Origin: Zopfochytrium polystomum
Taxonomy: Eukaryota > Chytridiomycota > Chytridiomycetes > Chytridiales > Chytridiaceae
NCBI GenBank assembly: GCA_025765615.1
Contig: JAIVFJ010000074.1
Span: 214,458 to 278,457 of the forward strand
Direction of reading: 5' to 3'
Length of the DNA: 64,000 nt
Made by a program: the position numbers and the translations under genes. Numbering within the stretch: position 1 is the stretch's first letter; every line of letters begins with the position of its first letter. Below, piece by piece: positions 45,688 to 58,140 of this stretch. The notes beneath the pieces were generated by a model. The model made no database searches, was not told the origin of the DNA, and saw only the letters and a list, made by a program, of their open reading frames with translations.

Positions 45688-47170
45688 GCAGCGTCAAGCG
45701 ACCAAGGACGCCGGTGTCATTGCTGGTCTCAACGTCCTCCGTATCATCAACGAGCCTACCGCCGCCGCCATTGCCTACGGTTTGGACAAGAAGACCAGCG
45801 GCGAGAAGAACGTTCTGATCTTCGATCTTGGTGGTGGTACTTTCGATGTGTCCCTCCTTACCATTGAGGACGGTATTTTCGAGGTCAAGGCTACCGCCGG
45901 TGACACCCACTTGGGTGGTGAGGACTTCGACAACCGCCTGATGTCGCACTTCACCCAAGAGTTCAAGCGCAAGCACAAGAAGGACCTTTCGTCCAACCCA
46001 CGTGCCGTCCGTCGTCTTCGCACCGCTTGCGAGCGTGCGAAGCGCACTCTTTCTTCGGCCGCCAACACCACCATTGAGATCGACTCGCTCTTCGACGGTA
46101 CCGACTTCTACACCTCTATCACCCGTGCCCGTTTCGAGGAGCTCTGCCAGGACCTCTTCCGCTCGACCCTTGACCCCGTCGAGAAGGTTCTGCGCGACTC
46201 GAAGATCGACAAGGGTGCTGTTGACGAGATTGTTCTCGTCGGCGGTTCCACCCGTATCCCCAAAGTGCAGAAGCTTGTCTCCGACTACTTCAACGGCAAG
46301 GAGCCCAACAAGTCCATCAACCCCGACGAGGCCGTCGCCTACGGTGCCGCTGTCCAGGCCGCCATTCTTTCTGGTGACACGTCTGAGAAGACCCAGGACC
46401 TCCTCCTCCTCGACGTTGCCCCGCTGTCGCTCGGTATCGAAACTGCCGGTGGTGTCATGACTGCCCTGATTAAGCGCAACACCACTGTTCCCACCAAGAA
46501 GTCGGAGATTTTCTCCACCTACTCCGACAACCAGCCCGGTGTGCTTATCCAGGTCTACGAGGGTGAGCGTACCCGAACCAAGGACAACAACCTTCTTGGA
46601 AAGTTCGAGCTCTCCGGCATCCCCCCTGCTCCTCGCGGTGTTCCCCAAATCGAGGTCACTTTCGATGTTGACGCCAACGGTATCCTTAACGTTTCCGCTG
46701 TCGACAAGTCCACCGGCAAGCAGAACAAGATCACCATTACCAACGACAAGGGCCGCCTGTCGAAGGAGGAGATCGAGCGCATGGTTGCTGAAGCTGAGAA
46801 GTACAAGGCGGAGGACGAGGCCACCGCTGAGCGCATCCAGGCAAAGAACGGTCTCGAGTCGTACGCGTACAATCTCCGCAGCACGCTTCAGGACGAGAAG
46901 GTTGCGGGCAAGCTCGACTCGGCCGACAAGAACAAGCTGACTTCCGCCATTGACGAGGCGATCAAGTGGCTCGACGCCAACCTGGAAGCCTCGAAGGAGG
47001 AGTTCGAACACAAGCAGAAGGAGCTGGAGGGAGTCGCCAACCCCATCATGATGAAGCTGTACGGCGGTGCGGGCGGCGCTCCTGGCGGTGGCTTCCCCGG
47101 CGGTGCTGCTCCGGGTGGCTTCCCGGGTGCCGGTGGCGACTCTGGCCCGGTTGTCGAGGAGGTCGACTAA
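45109..47170 (+). CDS. SSA1: Canonical cytosolic HSP70 chaperone (Ssa type)
   Basis: Three exons (45109-45181, 45245-45350, 45412-47170) give 645 residues. All HSP70 landmarks are intact: [26 protein letters not shown] (catalytic K), [13 protein letters not shown] (catalytic E), [13 protein letters not shown] (catalytic D and T), the linker [14 protein letters not shown], a [20 protein letters not shown] tail and the terminal EEVD that binds TPR co-chaperones. It folds nascent and stressed proteins in the cytosol and nucleus with Hsp40 and nucleotide-exchange factors. An HSE-bearing promoter lies upstream. Introns interrupt the coding region after NDR (phase 1) and within the codon for M of AMNP (phase 2). 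Confidence 0.97.
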
Positions 47171-48159
47171 ATGCCACGCCCTGGACGCGCTGTGATGTTT
47201 CGTTTATTATATCACTGGGTTGTGTAGTTTCCTTTTTTTTTCTTCTTTTTTTTCTTTCCCCCCTCCTTTTTAATGCACGTCTTGTGTAAGGCCCAATGCC
47301 GTTGCTATTTTTTTTTTTTCCTTTCCACTTGCCCCCCTTTGTCGAGAAGGGAGGTGATTGGGGGGAGGGGAAGGAGGTAGTGGTGGTGGCGGTGAGTGGG
47401 GAAGCCTTCGCGGATTGCTTTTTCTCTTCGATGTGTTTCTTTTCCATGATCATCGCTGCGCCATCAGAAGTCCACCACTACTCTTGCTGCTTAGTTTTTT
47501 TTTCGTGCGCTCTTTTTTTTTCCGTCCTTTTTTTTTTTTTTTTTTTTGTCTTGACCTGTCTTTTTTTCTTTGTTTCTCGTGAGTTGAGTCATTTTGCTCT
47601 TTCCTTTTTTTTCTTCTTCTTTTTCCTTCTGGCGGGGACGTCAATTTTTTTCACGCTACCAATACACCATGGTTTAGCCTCTACGTGATCTTGCCCGACT
47701 GACTGACAAGAAGGGAGAGGGGAGGGGAGGAGAGGAGAGGAGAGGGAGGAGCCGGAGGAAGGCACATGGGCCCATGCGACGTGGAAATGCCATGTGTATG
47801 GATTGCTGCACTGTGCATATAGTGCACCATTTCCCGATCGCTTCGCGTCTCACTCACCCACCTTGTCAACGCGCCTTTTCCATCCTCGACAAATCTATCT
47901 TCATCTCACTTCTTCCACAAGGCGTCGTGGCGGGCCAGCGCACAACAAGAGAACCAGCGATATCCCCGCCCCTTCGCACCACCCCCCCTGACGGAGGAGT
48001 TCGATCCCATCGCGGCCTGGAAGGCTGAACTCGCTTGCACGCACCCTGCCAGCAACCACCCCTTACCACACCACATCAGCTCGCAAGGACGACTAAGGAG
48101 ACTCTCCTCCCCTGAAGGCGTAGGGAATACTGACGAAAAAGAATAAAAAAAAAAAAACC
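47171..48159. other. HSP70 3' region and flippase 5' region
   Basis: T-rich tracts at 47220-47660 follow the HSP70 stop. A G/A-rich run near 47705-47755 and an A-rich stretch just before 48160 lead to the flippase start. No gene is seen. Confidence 0.45.
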
Positions 48160-49237
48160 ATGGCTTCCAATACCGGGTAAGGCCTCTGAAACACGCGCTC
48201 GCTGTGCGAGGGACTCGAACGCCTAAAGCCTTTCTGCTTCGCTCCTCGCGCGTTGCTTTCGAGCGCGGAGAGGAGTCCCGCCTTGAACGGGGTGGGTGGG
48301 GGGTGTAAAAGACGGCAGCCCCCTTTGCTTACTTATTTCGTTCCCTTCCGCGCAACAACCCCCCCGCCCGACCCCGCCCCCATTTCCCATATCACTGCCC
48401 CCCCAGCCGCACCGGCCGCCTCATCAGCATCAACTCGGCCACGCCGACGATCAACTATGATCCGTTCCTCGGCCGGCAGACCGGCGCCACGTCCCTGCTC
48501 CACGACAAGCGCCCCAGCACCGCCGCGGGCGCAACCGCTGAAATCGACGCGTCGTCGTCGCCCGAGCCCGGCGCCGCCCCCGCCTCGCCCTCCACTTCCT
48601 CAACAACACCCCCTGCGGCGACCGCAGCCCACCGTCCGCACCACGCGCCGATCCCCCTCCTCACAAACCCTCTCCGCCGCCTTCAGCACCTCCTCGAATC
48701 CCAATGGACCTCGTACGCCAACGCGCGGCGAGTCGGCGAGTTCCGCGACAACCGGATCCGCACTGCGCTGTACACGGTCGCGAGCTTCCTGCCGCAGCAG
48801 GTGGTGCAGCAGTTTTCAAAAGTCGGGAATTTCTACTTTCTGTGCGTGTCGGCGCTGCAGCAGATCCCGGGCGTCAGCCCGACCGGCCAGTGGACGACGC
48901 TCTTCCCGCTCGCCGCCTTCGTCGCCGTCGCGATGGCCAGGGAGGCGTGGGAGGATTACAAGAGGCATGTGAGCGACAGCGCCGAGAATGGGTTGGTGTG
49001 CGAGAGGAGGAGGAGGAGGAGGACGACGTGGAAGCGGGACGCGGCCGGGAACAACGCGGCCAGCGCCGCTGCCGCTGCAAAGGGGACGGCGGCGACGACG
49101 GGAACGACAAAGGGGAACGCGGTGGGGATCGCGCCCTCGGCCGTGGGTAAGGGCATCGAGGCCGGCGCCGGCGGCGACGACGATTGGGAGACCGTTACTT
49201 GGAAAGACCTTGAGGCAAGTTTCTGTGTGTGTGTTCT

Positions 49238-49273
<36 letters not shown>

Positions 49274-52200
49274 TCGCGTGCGCGTCAAATCTGGGGTCGA
49301 TCGATTGGCCGCTTTAAGCTACACAAGCGATTAAAAGGAAGAAGGGGGTGATGAAGGCGAGGGGGGGAGGTCGTTTTGGCTCCCGCGGCTACCTCGTTTC
49401 CATTCCCTCACGCAATTCCTCGCCGAACCACCCCCGCCTTATCATCTCGACCCACTCAATAGGTGGGCGACGTCGTCCGTCTGCACTCGGACGACTTTGT
49501 GCCGGCGGACCTGCTGCTCCTGGACTCGAGCCACTCCCTGGGGTGGTGCTACATCGAGGCGTCGAACCTGGACGGCGAGAGCGACCTCAAGCTCAAGCAG
49601 CCGCTGCCGCAGTGCGTGGAGGCCATGCGGCAGCCGAACGCGGTCTCGTCGTTCTCGGGTGAGGGCGAGGGCGAGGCGTGAGAGGGCGGGGGGAGGAGGG
49701 GTGTTGTTGTTGTTGTTGTTGTTGTATAGTTGTTGTGGCTTCTTTGGTTTTTTTTTTTACACACGCGCCGGGACCTCATACTTCTTTTTGTAAACTTAAT
49801 CCCCCCCCCCTTCTCCCAAAACGTCCCACAGCCGAAATCTACGCGGAATCGCCCAACAACAACATTTACGAATTCGAAGGGACTCTCGATTTGCAAAGCG
49901 GCAGCAAGCGCGGCAAGTACTCGCTGTCGGTCGCGCAGCTGCTCCCGCGCGGGACGACGGTGGCGTGCACCGAGACGGTCGTGGGCGCGGTGGTGTACAC
50001 GGGGGAGGAGACCAAGATCCGCAAGAACGCGACGACGGTGGTGGCGCGCAAGACGTCGACGGTCGAGCGGCTGACCAACAGGGTCATCCTGACCATCATG
50101 GCGGTCGTCGTCGTCATGGCGTGCGTCAGCACCGTGTTCAACTACCTGTGGACCTTCGCGCGCGACGTCAACGCGACGCCCACCGCCGCCGCCGCAACCG
50201 CCGAAGTGGCGGTCGGCTCGGACTGGAGCGGCAGCGCGTCGGGCTGGGGCCGGCGGCCGAACCCGTGGTACCTGGGTCGCGAAAAGTACAACCCGGCGCG
50301 GGTGTTTTGCGCGTTCGTAATCCTGTACAACAACATGATCCCGATCTCGCTGTACGTAGCGCTGGAGATCGTGCGGGTGTTCCTGTCGCTGTTCGTCGAC
50401 AGCGACCTGCGCATGTTCCACGCGGCGACGGGCGCGCGCGCCGTGGCGCGCAACAACAACATCCACGAGGACTTGGGCCGCGTCAGGCACTTTTTCACCG
50501 ACAAGACCGGCACGCTGACTGAGAACTCGATGGTGTTTAAGAAAATGAGCATCGCGGGGCAGACGTACACTACCGGCGGGGAAGGCCCCGGCGGAGACGG
50601 CGGCGGCGGCGGCGTCGGCGGCGGCGTCGGCGGCGCGTGGGATTCCGGGCCCCTGCCGGGGGTCGGGGTCGCGAGCGACGACGGGCCCGAGCCGGTGTAC
50701 TGCGAGGTTCTGAAGCGCGAGCTGCAGCACTCTGGGCCTGACGCGCTCGCGCCGCAGCGGCGGCTTTTGCTAGCGATGGCGCTGTGCCACACGGTCTCTG
50801 TCGAGGACCCGCGGGCGGCGGCGGCGTCGTCAAAGTCGTCGCACGCGTCGGCGACGGGGACGCTGCAGCGGACGCGGCCCGCGGTGCAGGACGACGCCGT
50901 GACGCAGTACCAGGCGGCGTCGCCCGACGAGCTGGCGCTGGTCCGCGGCGCGCGGGAGCTGGGGTACGTGCTGAGGCGGCGGACGATGGTCGCCGTCGGA
51001 GTGACGGTGCCCGGGGATCCGGGAGGCGGCGGCGGCGAGATGGCGTTCCAGTGCCTGTGCACGCTGCCGTTCTCGTCGCAGCGGCGACGCATGTCGGTCA
51101 TCTACCGGTACCCGGACGGCCGGTACGTGCTGCTGTGCAAGGGGGCCGACGCGGTGATATTGGAGCGGCTCAAGGCGGCGCGGAGCCCCGAGGACGAGAC
51201 GATCCTGGACAGCACCCGGGAGCACCTCTCCGAGTTTGCGATCGAGGGGCTGCGGACGCTGCTGTATGCGTGGCGGGTGCTCGAGCCGAGCTACTTTCTC
51301 GACTGGATGGAGCGGTACAACAAAGCGTCTGTGGGCGAGACGCGGGCCGAGGCGCTGGACGCTCTGGCGACGGAGATCGAGCGGGACCTCGAGCTGCTTG
51401 GGGCGACGGCGATCGAGGACCGGCTGCAGCAGGGCGTGCCCGAGACCATCGAGAAGCTGCGGCGGGCGGGGATGAAGCTGTGGATGCTGACGGGGGACAA
51501 GCGCGAGACGGCGATGAACATTGCGTACACTTGCCAGCTGGCGCACCTGGACAGCGACATGATCATGGTGGACGGCGCGACGGTTTCGCAGCTGGACGAG
51601 TGCATCGACGCGGCGATCCAGCGCTGCCAGCGGCGGCGGAGAGAGTCCAAGGCGGCGCCTTGGCCGACCAAAGAACCCGACGCCAGCGCCACCGCCGCCG
51701 CGGCCACCAACCGCGAGCCCGCCGCACCAAAGGAGCTCCCGCCGATGCCGCACGTCAACAGCTTCGGGTCGGGCATCCTCGCCTCGACGCCAAACGTGAG
51801 CAACCGCGTCGCTCAAATCGTCCGCGACACGATGGAGCAGCAGGCGCGGCGGCGGTCCGTGGCGGTACCGGGGTCCGGTGTCGGGCTCGGGTTGGGCGGC
51901 GGCGGCGGCGGCGGTCCCGGCGGGAAGCCGGCCCCGCCGTCCGCGTACCACGCGGTGGTCGTGGTGGACGGCGACGCGCTGACAAAGCTCCAGGAGCAGC
52001 ACCAGCTGTGCGTGCTGGACCGCGAGGAGGCGGCGCAGCAGCAGCAGGCGGAGCGAAAGCAGCGGCGGTCGTCGCTCAAGCCGAAGAGCGCGGTTCCGAA
52101 CCGGCAGTCGGTGCTGGAGAAGCTGGTGTACCTCGGCATGCTCTGCGACGGGGTGATCTGCAGCCGGTTCTCGCCGTCGCAAAAGGCGCTCATCATCACG

Positions 52201-54626
52201 ACGATGCGCGGGCTGACGGACGGCAGCTCGGCGACGAGCGACGCGGAGGTCCGCGCGTACATGGTGTCGCCGTCGCGCTGGGACACGTCTTTTTCCGCGG
52301 TGGTGCGGGGCGGCGGCGTCGGCATTCCTCGAGACCGTCAAGGGCAAGATTCCCATCTCGAACGTGACGCTGGCCATCGGAGACGGCGCTAACGACATTC
52401 CGATGCTGCAGGCGGCGCACGTCGGGATCGGCATCGCCGGTCGGGAGGGGCTTGCGGCCAGCCGCACGTCCGACTACTCGATCGGGCAGTTCCGCTTCGT
52501 GCAGGACCTGCTCTTTGTCCACGGCCGCTACGCGTACGTCCGCATCTCGGCGTTCACGCTCGGAACGTTTTACAAGTGCGTGGTGCTGCACATTGTCCAG
52601 TTCTTGTTCCAGATATGGACCGGCTGGTCGAGCACGTCGCTGTTTGAGCAGTGGACGCTGGCTCTGTACAACGTCACGTTCACGTCGCTGCCGATCATAG
52701 TGGTCGGCATCTTTGAAAAAGACCTCAACCGGAGCACCCTCCTGGGCGCCCCCGAGCTCTATTCTTTCGGCATACGCGGGCTCGGCTTCAATTTCCCCAT
52801 ATTCGGCAAGTGGATGTTCCACGCGGCGTGGCACGCGGTGGTTTGCACGATGGTGACGTTCCTGCTGTTCAACTGCATGTGGATGAACGGACAGCCGTCG
52901 CTTGGAAAGCGCATGCCGCTCCCCAGCCAAGCCTACTCCAGCCCAACGGGAATTCTCTCCGCGTTCACGTCCGACGGGACGGGACCGTCGATGGCGTCGG
53001 CCTTGCAGGTCCTCGGCACGCTCGTCTTTTCGACGGTCGTCCTAACCGTCAACCTCAAAGTGTCCTACGTCGGCGCGCACAACTGGACGCTCTACAGCCA
53101 CGTCGCGTTCTGGCTGTCGGAGCTCGCGTGGTTCGGCTTCATGCTCGTGTACCCGCGCGTCTGGCCCAAGCTGCCGATCGGCGACGAGGCGGCGGGCAGC
53201 GGGCAGGCGTACAAGGAGGCGTGGCTGCCGACGCTGCTGCTGCACCTCTTGACGGTCGTCACGGGCCTGGTGTGCCTGGACGTGTGGTACAACGCGCGGT
53301 TCGAAGGGTTCGACCTCTTTGCGAAGCTCAAGGCGCTGGAGCAGGAGGCGTCGCTGGTGTCGCGGCGGGTGACGGAGCAGACGACGCGGACGCACACGAC
53401 GACAACGGCGACGTCGACGACGGGGGCGTCGACGCGCGCCAGCTTCGTCGGCGACCACGAGCGCGTGTTTCGGAGGCTGGTGGGCCTGGCGGCAAAGGCG
53501 GTGCGGCGCATCGTGGGCGCCACCGACGCGTCCGAGTTTTCGCAGTTGCAGGTGAACGTGCAGTGGTGGCAGCACTGGGAGCACATCAACAAGGTGCGGC
53601 CGGACGTGATTACGTCCGACGTGGGGCTCGGCTCGTCGTCGGCGGGCGTGTTGACGCGCGCGTCGTCCCGGCGCAGCCTCGGGTCAACGGTCAGCAGGGT
53701 GTCGCGCAGCTCTCGCGGGGGCGCTGGTGGAGGTGGGGGCGGCGCAGACGGTGGGGCGGCGTCGGAGTATCCCTCCATGGCGCGAAGCGAGGCGAGCGGG
53801 TGGGCAGCGGGCCCGCGGGACTTGCCGAACCCGTCGAACCCGACGCTGGCGTCGCCGACAGCCTCCAGCCTAGCCTCTGTCACGGGCGAGACGACGAATC
53901 GAGCAAGCATCACGGCTATCCAGAGAGGAGTGAGAGTTGTCACCGAGGAGAGCGATGCAGCAAGACCGGTCCCGGGAGCGGGAACGGCCGGCCCATCGAC
54001 CGGCCTGCGTGGATTCGGAGGCCTTCCGACGGCGAGGGTCACGATACGAGCGCCGGGCGTGCCGGGGGTGGTGGGGAGCAGCAACGGGCCAGGAGCAGAC
54101 GACTTGCTGAGCGTGAAAGTGCCCGGGCTCCTAAAGTCTCGAAGCGGCGACCCGAACCCTGAGCGACACTTGATGGCTGCGGCGGCGGCTTCGGCGGCTT
54201 CGGCGGCTTCGGCTTCGGCTTCGGCCAGCGCTGCTTCCAACAACAGTGCAAGCGGTGGAGTCGCCGGAGCCGCGGCTCACGTGGTGGACGTTGCGAACAG
54301 CGGTGGGGGTAGCAAGCGACAGCAGCGGCAGCATGGGCGACGCACCGTCGACGACGACGGCAGGTTTGAAGCAGGCGCAGCCGCAGCAGCCGCAGGGCCG
54401 GGCAAGCATCTTGGTTGACCGGACGATGGCAACGGCGGCGGCGGCGGCGGCGGCGGCGGGCAACGGCAGCGGCGGAAACGGAAGCAACAACAGTAACAGT
54501 CACTACAGCAGTGGCAGCAACAACATTGGCGGCAGCAGCGGCGGCAATAACGGCGGCAGCAGCAGCAGCAGCAGCAGCCCAGACGAAGCAAACGCACCGA
54601 AGCGCGTCAGCATCTTCCTGGACTAA
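48160..54626 (+). CDS. P4-type ATPase, phospholipid flippase (Dnf3-like)
   Basis: Four exons: 48160-48176, 48407-49214, 49463-49658, 49832-54626. Intron 2 is GC-AG (GCAAGT donor). P4 signatures appear in order: NRIRTALYTVASFLPQ, DDFVPADLLLL, LDGESDLKLK (DGET in most P4 enzymes), PISLYVALEIVR, the phosphorylated DKTGTLT near residue 565, QAASPDELALV, KGADAVILE, GDKRETAMNIAYTC and DGANDIPMLQAAHVGIGIAGREG. About six further membrane spans follow. The EKDLNRSTLLGAPELYSFG segment resembles yeast Dnf3 of the trans-Golgi and endosomes. The frame moves +1 near 52313 (GGGG run) between two conserved blocks, and again near 54305 (GGGGG run) in the Ser/Gly-rich C-tail, after which it is open to TAA at 54626. 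With both shifts treated as assembly errors the product is about 1937 residues. Confidence 0.85.
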
Positions 54627-54726
54627 TGATGATGATCGAGCATCTGCTGATTGGGAAAATGCGATTTGTTCGATCGATTGATTGATGGATTGGTTGGTTG
54701 ATGGGCTTAGGCGAAAGAAGAGGATA

Positions 54727-54902
<176 letters not shown>

Positions 54903-55485
54903 GCGCGTGAGGTGGGAGCAAACTGCGAGGGTTAATTATTCTTCTTCCACTTCTTCTTTTTTTTTTTTTTTTCTGTTGCTTCGTTTTGTTTTGTTTTGTT
55001 TGTTTTGTTTTGTTTTGTTTTGTTTTGTGGGGAGTCTGGTAGACACTCTCCACAACCTCAAGAACATCCTCTATACTGTAAATGGAAGAAGAAAGAAGAA
55101 GAAGAAGATGATGAAAGAAGAGGTAAAGAAGAAAAAAAAGGAGCCAGACTATGAGGCTAGCCTTCAAAAACCCTCAAAGTGTGTTGAAGTCAGGGGGGAC
55201 CCAAGCACTGAGAGTGAGAACGGGCACCAGAAGCAGTAGTAATGGTAGTAGTAGTAGTGGTGGTGGTGGTGGTGGTGGTGGTATAGTAGTGCTAAACTGC
55301 AGTAAACGCTCTCGTGCGGTCGGTGGATGGTGACAAAAGTTTCACCGAATGAGGTTCCTGCTGAAAAACGAAAAGGAAAAAAAAAAAAAAAAAAAAAAAA
55401 GAAACATACAGTACCACATCATGAGAGGGAGTGTTTGCGAGCGAATCAGTGGGCGACCGCGCAACCCTGCATGCAACCTTGTTTC

Positions 55486-55488
<3 letters not shown>

Positions 55489-55531
<43 letters not shown>
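55489..55531 (+). repeat. (CA)n microsatellite
   Basis: About 21 uninterrupted CA units. Confidence 0.95.
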
Positions 55532-55535
<4 letters not shown>

Positions 55536-56165
55536 CAGTTTGCATATTCGCTCCACATCCATCACGAAGTACACTTTGCTTCGCCTGTGCAGAGCAATGG
55601 ACTGTGGTGCAATACCCAGAATTCAAGTGTTCTTTTATTCTACCAATCCACCATCTATCTATCTTTCTATCTTCTGTCTATCTATCAATCTGCCTAGATA
55701 CCAGTGTTTACTATTTGGTGTAACTTTTATTTTTGCAAGGTACGTGAGACTAGAAAAATTCGAACTCGGCGCAATTGGGGTGGGTCACTTTCACACACAC
55801 GCTTATACACACACTCGCACACACACACGCTTTCACCCTCGCTCTCTCGGAGTACACACACACGCACACACACACACGCTCTCTCGCGCTCTCTCTGACT
55901 CTCTCTGTCTTTCTCCCTCGCACTCCTCACTCCGTCATCACCACTCAATCGCTCACTCTCAGTCTCGCATTTTTCAAACGCACATTCTCTCAGTCTCCCT
56001 CTCTCTGCCTTTGCCCTTGCCTGTCCACTAAAAATAGAAAACTGTATGCGCAACAAGAAACAATTGCCAAATATGAAGAAACAATAAAACAAAACGTTCC
56101 CTCCTCCGCACGAATTGCGCGCGTCGTCGTTTCGCCCCCAGCTTCCCAAGACGACCCGCCAAGCA

Positions 56166-57505
56166 ATGTCTGCTACATCCGCCACGACTGCCGACATTGC
56201 CGTGAACGTCGCCGCTGAAGCGCCCGCCTCTTCGTCCGCCTCTTCGTCCACCTCTGCTTCGGTGCAGCCTGCGACGCTGGCAACTCAACAAACGGCGGCC
56301 GCCGCGCAGCAGCAGGAGACTGGCGCGTCCACGGCTGCGGCCCAGCAGGAGCTGCCGGCGGTGTCCAGCTCTCAGGCAACCGCAGCGGCGACGACCGAGA
56401 GCGCAGCTGCCGTTCCGAACTCAACCAGCGTGATATCGTCGTCGTCGCTGTCGTCGGCTAGCTCTGTCGCGAGCACTGCCGCTGGAGCTTCTCTGCCGCT
56501 GCCGTCGTTCACTGCCACCAGCGCAACCGGTAAGTAGAAGTGTTGGAAAAGAGTTCTATAGCTTGTTTTTGTCGCAGCTTACATTACGACTTGAAACCTC
56601 CTCCCATCCCGACGCTACTAGCACCTCTACCGGTTAATTCAGCCTCTGCCCGAGTGACAAGCGCTCTACTTCCGTCGCCGTCGCCGTCCGCACAATCCAA
56701 CCCCACCGATACAACCACCACCACAAGTGCGCCGCCTGTGACCAGCTCCTCCATTGCCGCCACCATCACCACCGCCGGCACCTCCACGACGGCCTCCGCC
56801 GCCGCGAACGGCTCGGACATGGCGTCTTCCACTACATCAGCCGGCAGCAACCGCATGACCGTCATCCTCGCCGCGTCGCTGACGGTCGCGGGCGCGGTGT
56901 TGCTCGCCGGCATGGTCGCCCTCACGTTCTTCCGCCGCGCGCGCCGCCGCCACCGCCGCGAGCTCCGCGAAAAGGACGCAGCGGCGGCGGCGGTCGCCGC
57001 CGCCATCGCCGCCGTCTCGACAGCCCGAAACAGCATCAACGCCAACAACAACAACGGGCCCCGCCACACCACCACCAGCACCAACGCCGCCGCCGCCGGC
57101 ACCCCGCTGCTACCCGCATCGTCGTCGTCGTCGTCCTCGACAGTCTTCGGCGCCTCGTCCCACCCGCCGCCCTCGCCCTCAACGCCAACAACGACCGCCG
57201 CGGCGGGGTCGACCGCAATGCACTACAACCCGCTGTACGACCCCGACGCGTACGCCCTCTACCACCAGCAGCAGCAACAGGTTGCGGGCCGCGCCAACCC
57301 GCACGCGCTCGGCGTGTACACGACCGCGGACGCCGCTGCGTACTACTACCAGGCGTCAGGGTACCACCAGGTCGCGCAGCCGGACGGGTACCAGGGCCAG
57401 CAGCAGCAGCAGTACGGGTATTACTGGTACCCACAAGCAGCAGCAGCAGCAGCAGCAGCCGACGGCTCCCGGTGGCGCGGACTACGGCGGGGTGTGAGTG
57501 GGTGA
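56166..57505 (+). CDS. Ser/Thr-rich single-pass membrane protein
   Basis: Two exons, 56166-56529 and 56622-57505, are joined in phase 1 through a GTAAGT...CTACTAG intron; the nearer CAG acceptor would lead to an immediate stop. The N-terminal ~210 residues are Ser/Thr/Ala-rich and probably extracellular and O-glycosylated. One hydrophobic segment (VILAASLTVAGAVLLAGMVA) is followed by a basic stop-transfer stretch (FFRRARRRHRR), so the C-terminus is cytosolic, with Gln- and Tyr-rich sequence. There is no clear signal peptide. The layout recalls wall-stress sensors of the Mid2/Wsc type, but no Cys-rich WSC domain is present. At the C-terminus a CCC run near 57433 may hide another +1 shift: the alternative frame gives polyQ and ends GGADYGGV at 57497. 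Confidence 0.6.
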
Positions 57506-57940
57506 GTTGTTTTGCGCACCCCGCTAAAAGGGAACTTAGTCGGTGTCGCAGCTTGGGAGGGAATGAAAATTAGTTGAGTGGATGGCGGAGCGCGGCGAAG
57601 GGCGAAAGAGAAAATTCACAAACAATAATGACGTGTTTTAGTGAGGGTTTCCTGGTTCGCTTTTTTTTTTTATTGTTCCAGCGCCAGAGGGCCAGGTGGG
57701 AAGAGAAAGTACCATCAGCAGTGAACCGTAGTTGACTTAGTCAAGGTATCACCTCAGCAAACCCACCCCATGCACTTCAGACTTACAGAGTCGTCAGGTG
57801 TCTCCACCGCATATAAAAGATAGTAACAAAGAAGATGGAATTCGAAGGATTGGTGGTTGAAGAGAGGTTGTTGTTGTAAATGGAAAGGTTGAGGGGGCAA
57901 AGTTCTCAAGAGTGAGTGGAAGAGATCAAGAAAGAGTAAT

Positions 57941-58140
57941 AGTCAGAGGGGCAACAGCCAGTGGGGAAATTGGGGACAAGACTTGTTGTCAGAAGGGCGA
58001 GAGCCCAAATCGAAATTCAAAAGGAAAGGTAAACAAATATGCATTGTGACAGAAGTCAGAGTAGGCAAAGCTGAGTCAGAGTTCCCAAAAGGGAAGGTTG
58101 GATGAACATCAAGGGTTATAATCAGAGGGGCAAAAGCCAG
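57941..58140 (+). repeat. Three spaced copies of a ~20-bp motif
   Basis: AGTCAGAGGGGCAACAGCCA (57941), GTCAGAAGGGCGAGAGCCCA (57988) and ATCAGAGGGGCAAAAGCCAG (58121) are clearly related and in the same orientation, at irregular spacing. No protein-coding context is seen. Confidence 0.55.

Noticed and set aside
45317..47011. 564-codon open frame antisense to the canonical HSP70 gene
   Set aside because: Long antisense frames over HSP70 genes are a known by-product of their codon bias. The sense strand encodes a complete HSP70, and the antisense product is Val/Gly/Leu-rich with no domain.
52290..52340. Short intron explaining the flippase frame change
   Set aside because: No GT...AG pair restores the frame, there is no pyrimidine tract before the only nearby AG, and the change sits in a G run.
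50830..52467. 545-codon antisense frame over the flippase
   Set aside because: It is a GC-rich shadow of the P4-ATPase exon, whose sense-strand motifs are unambiguous.
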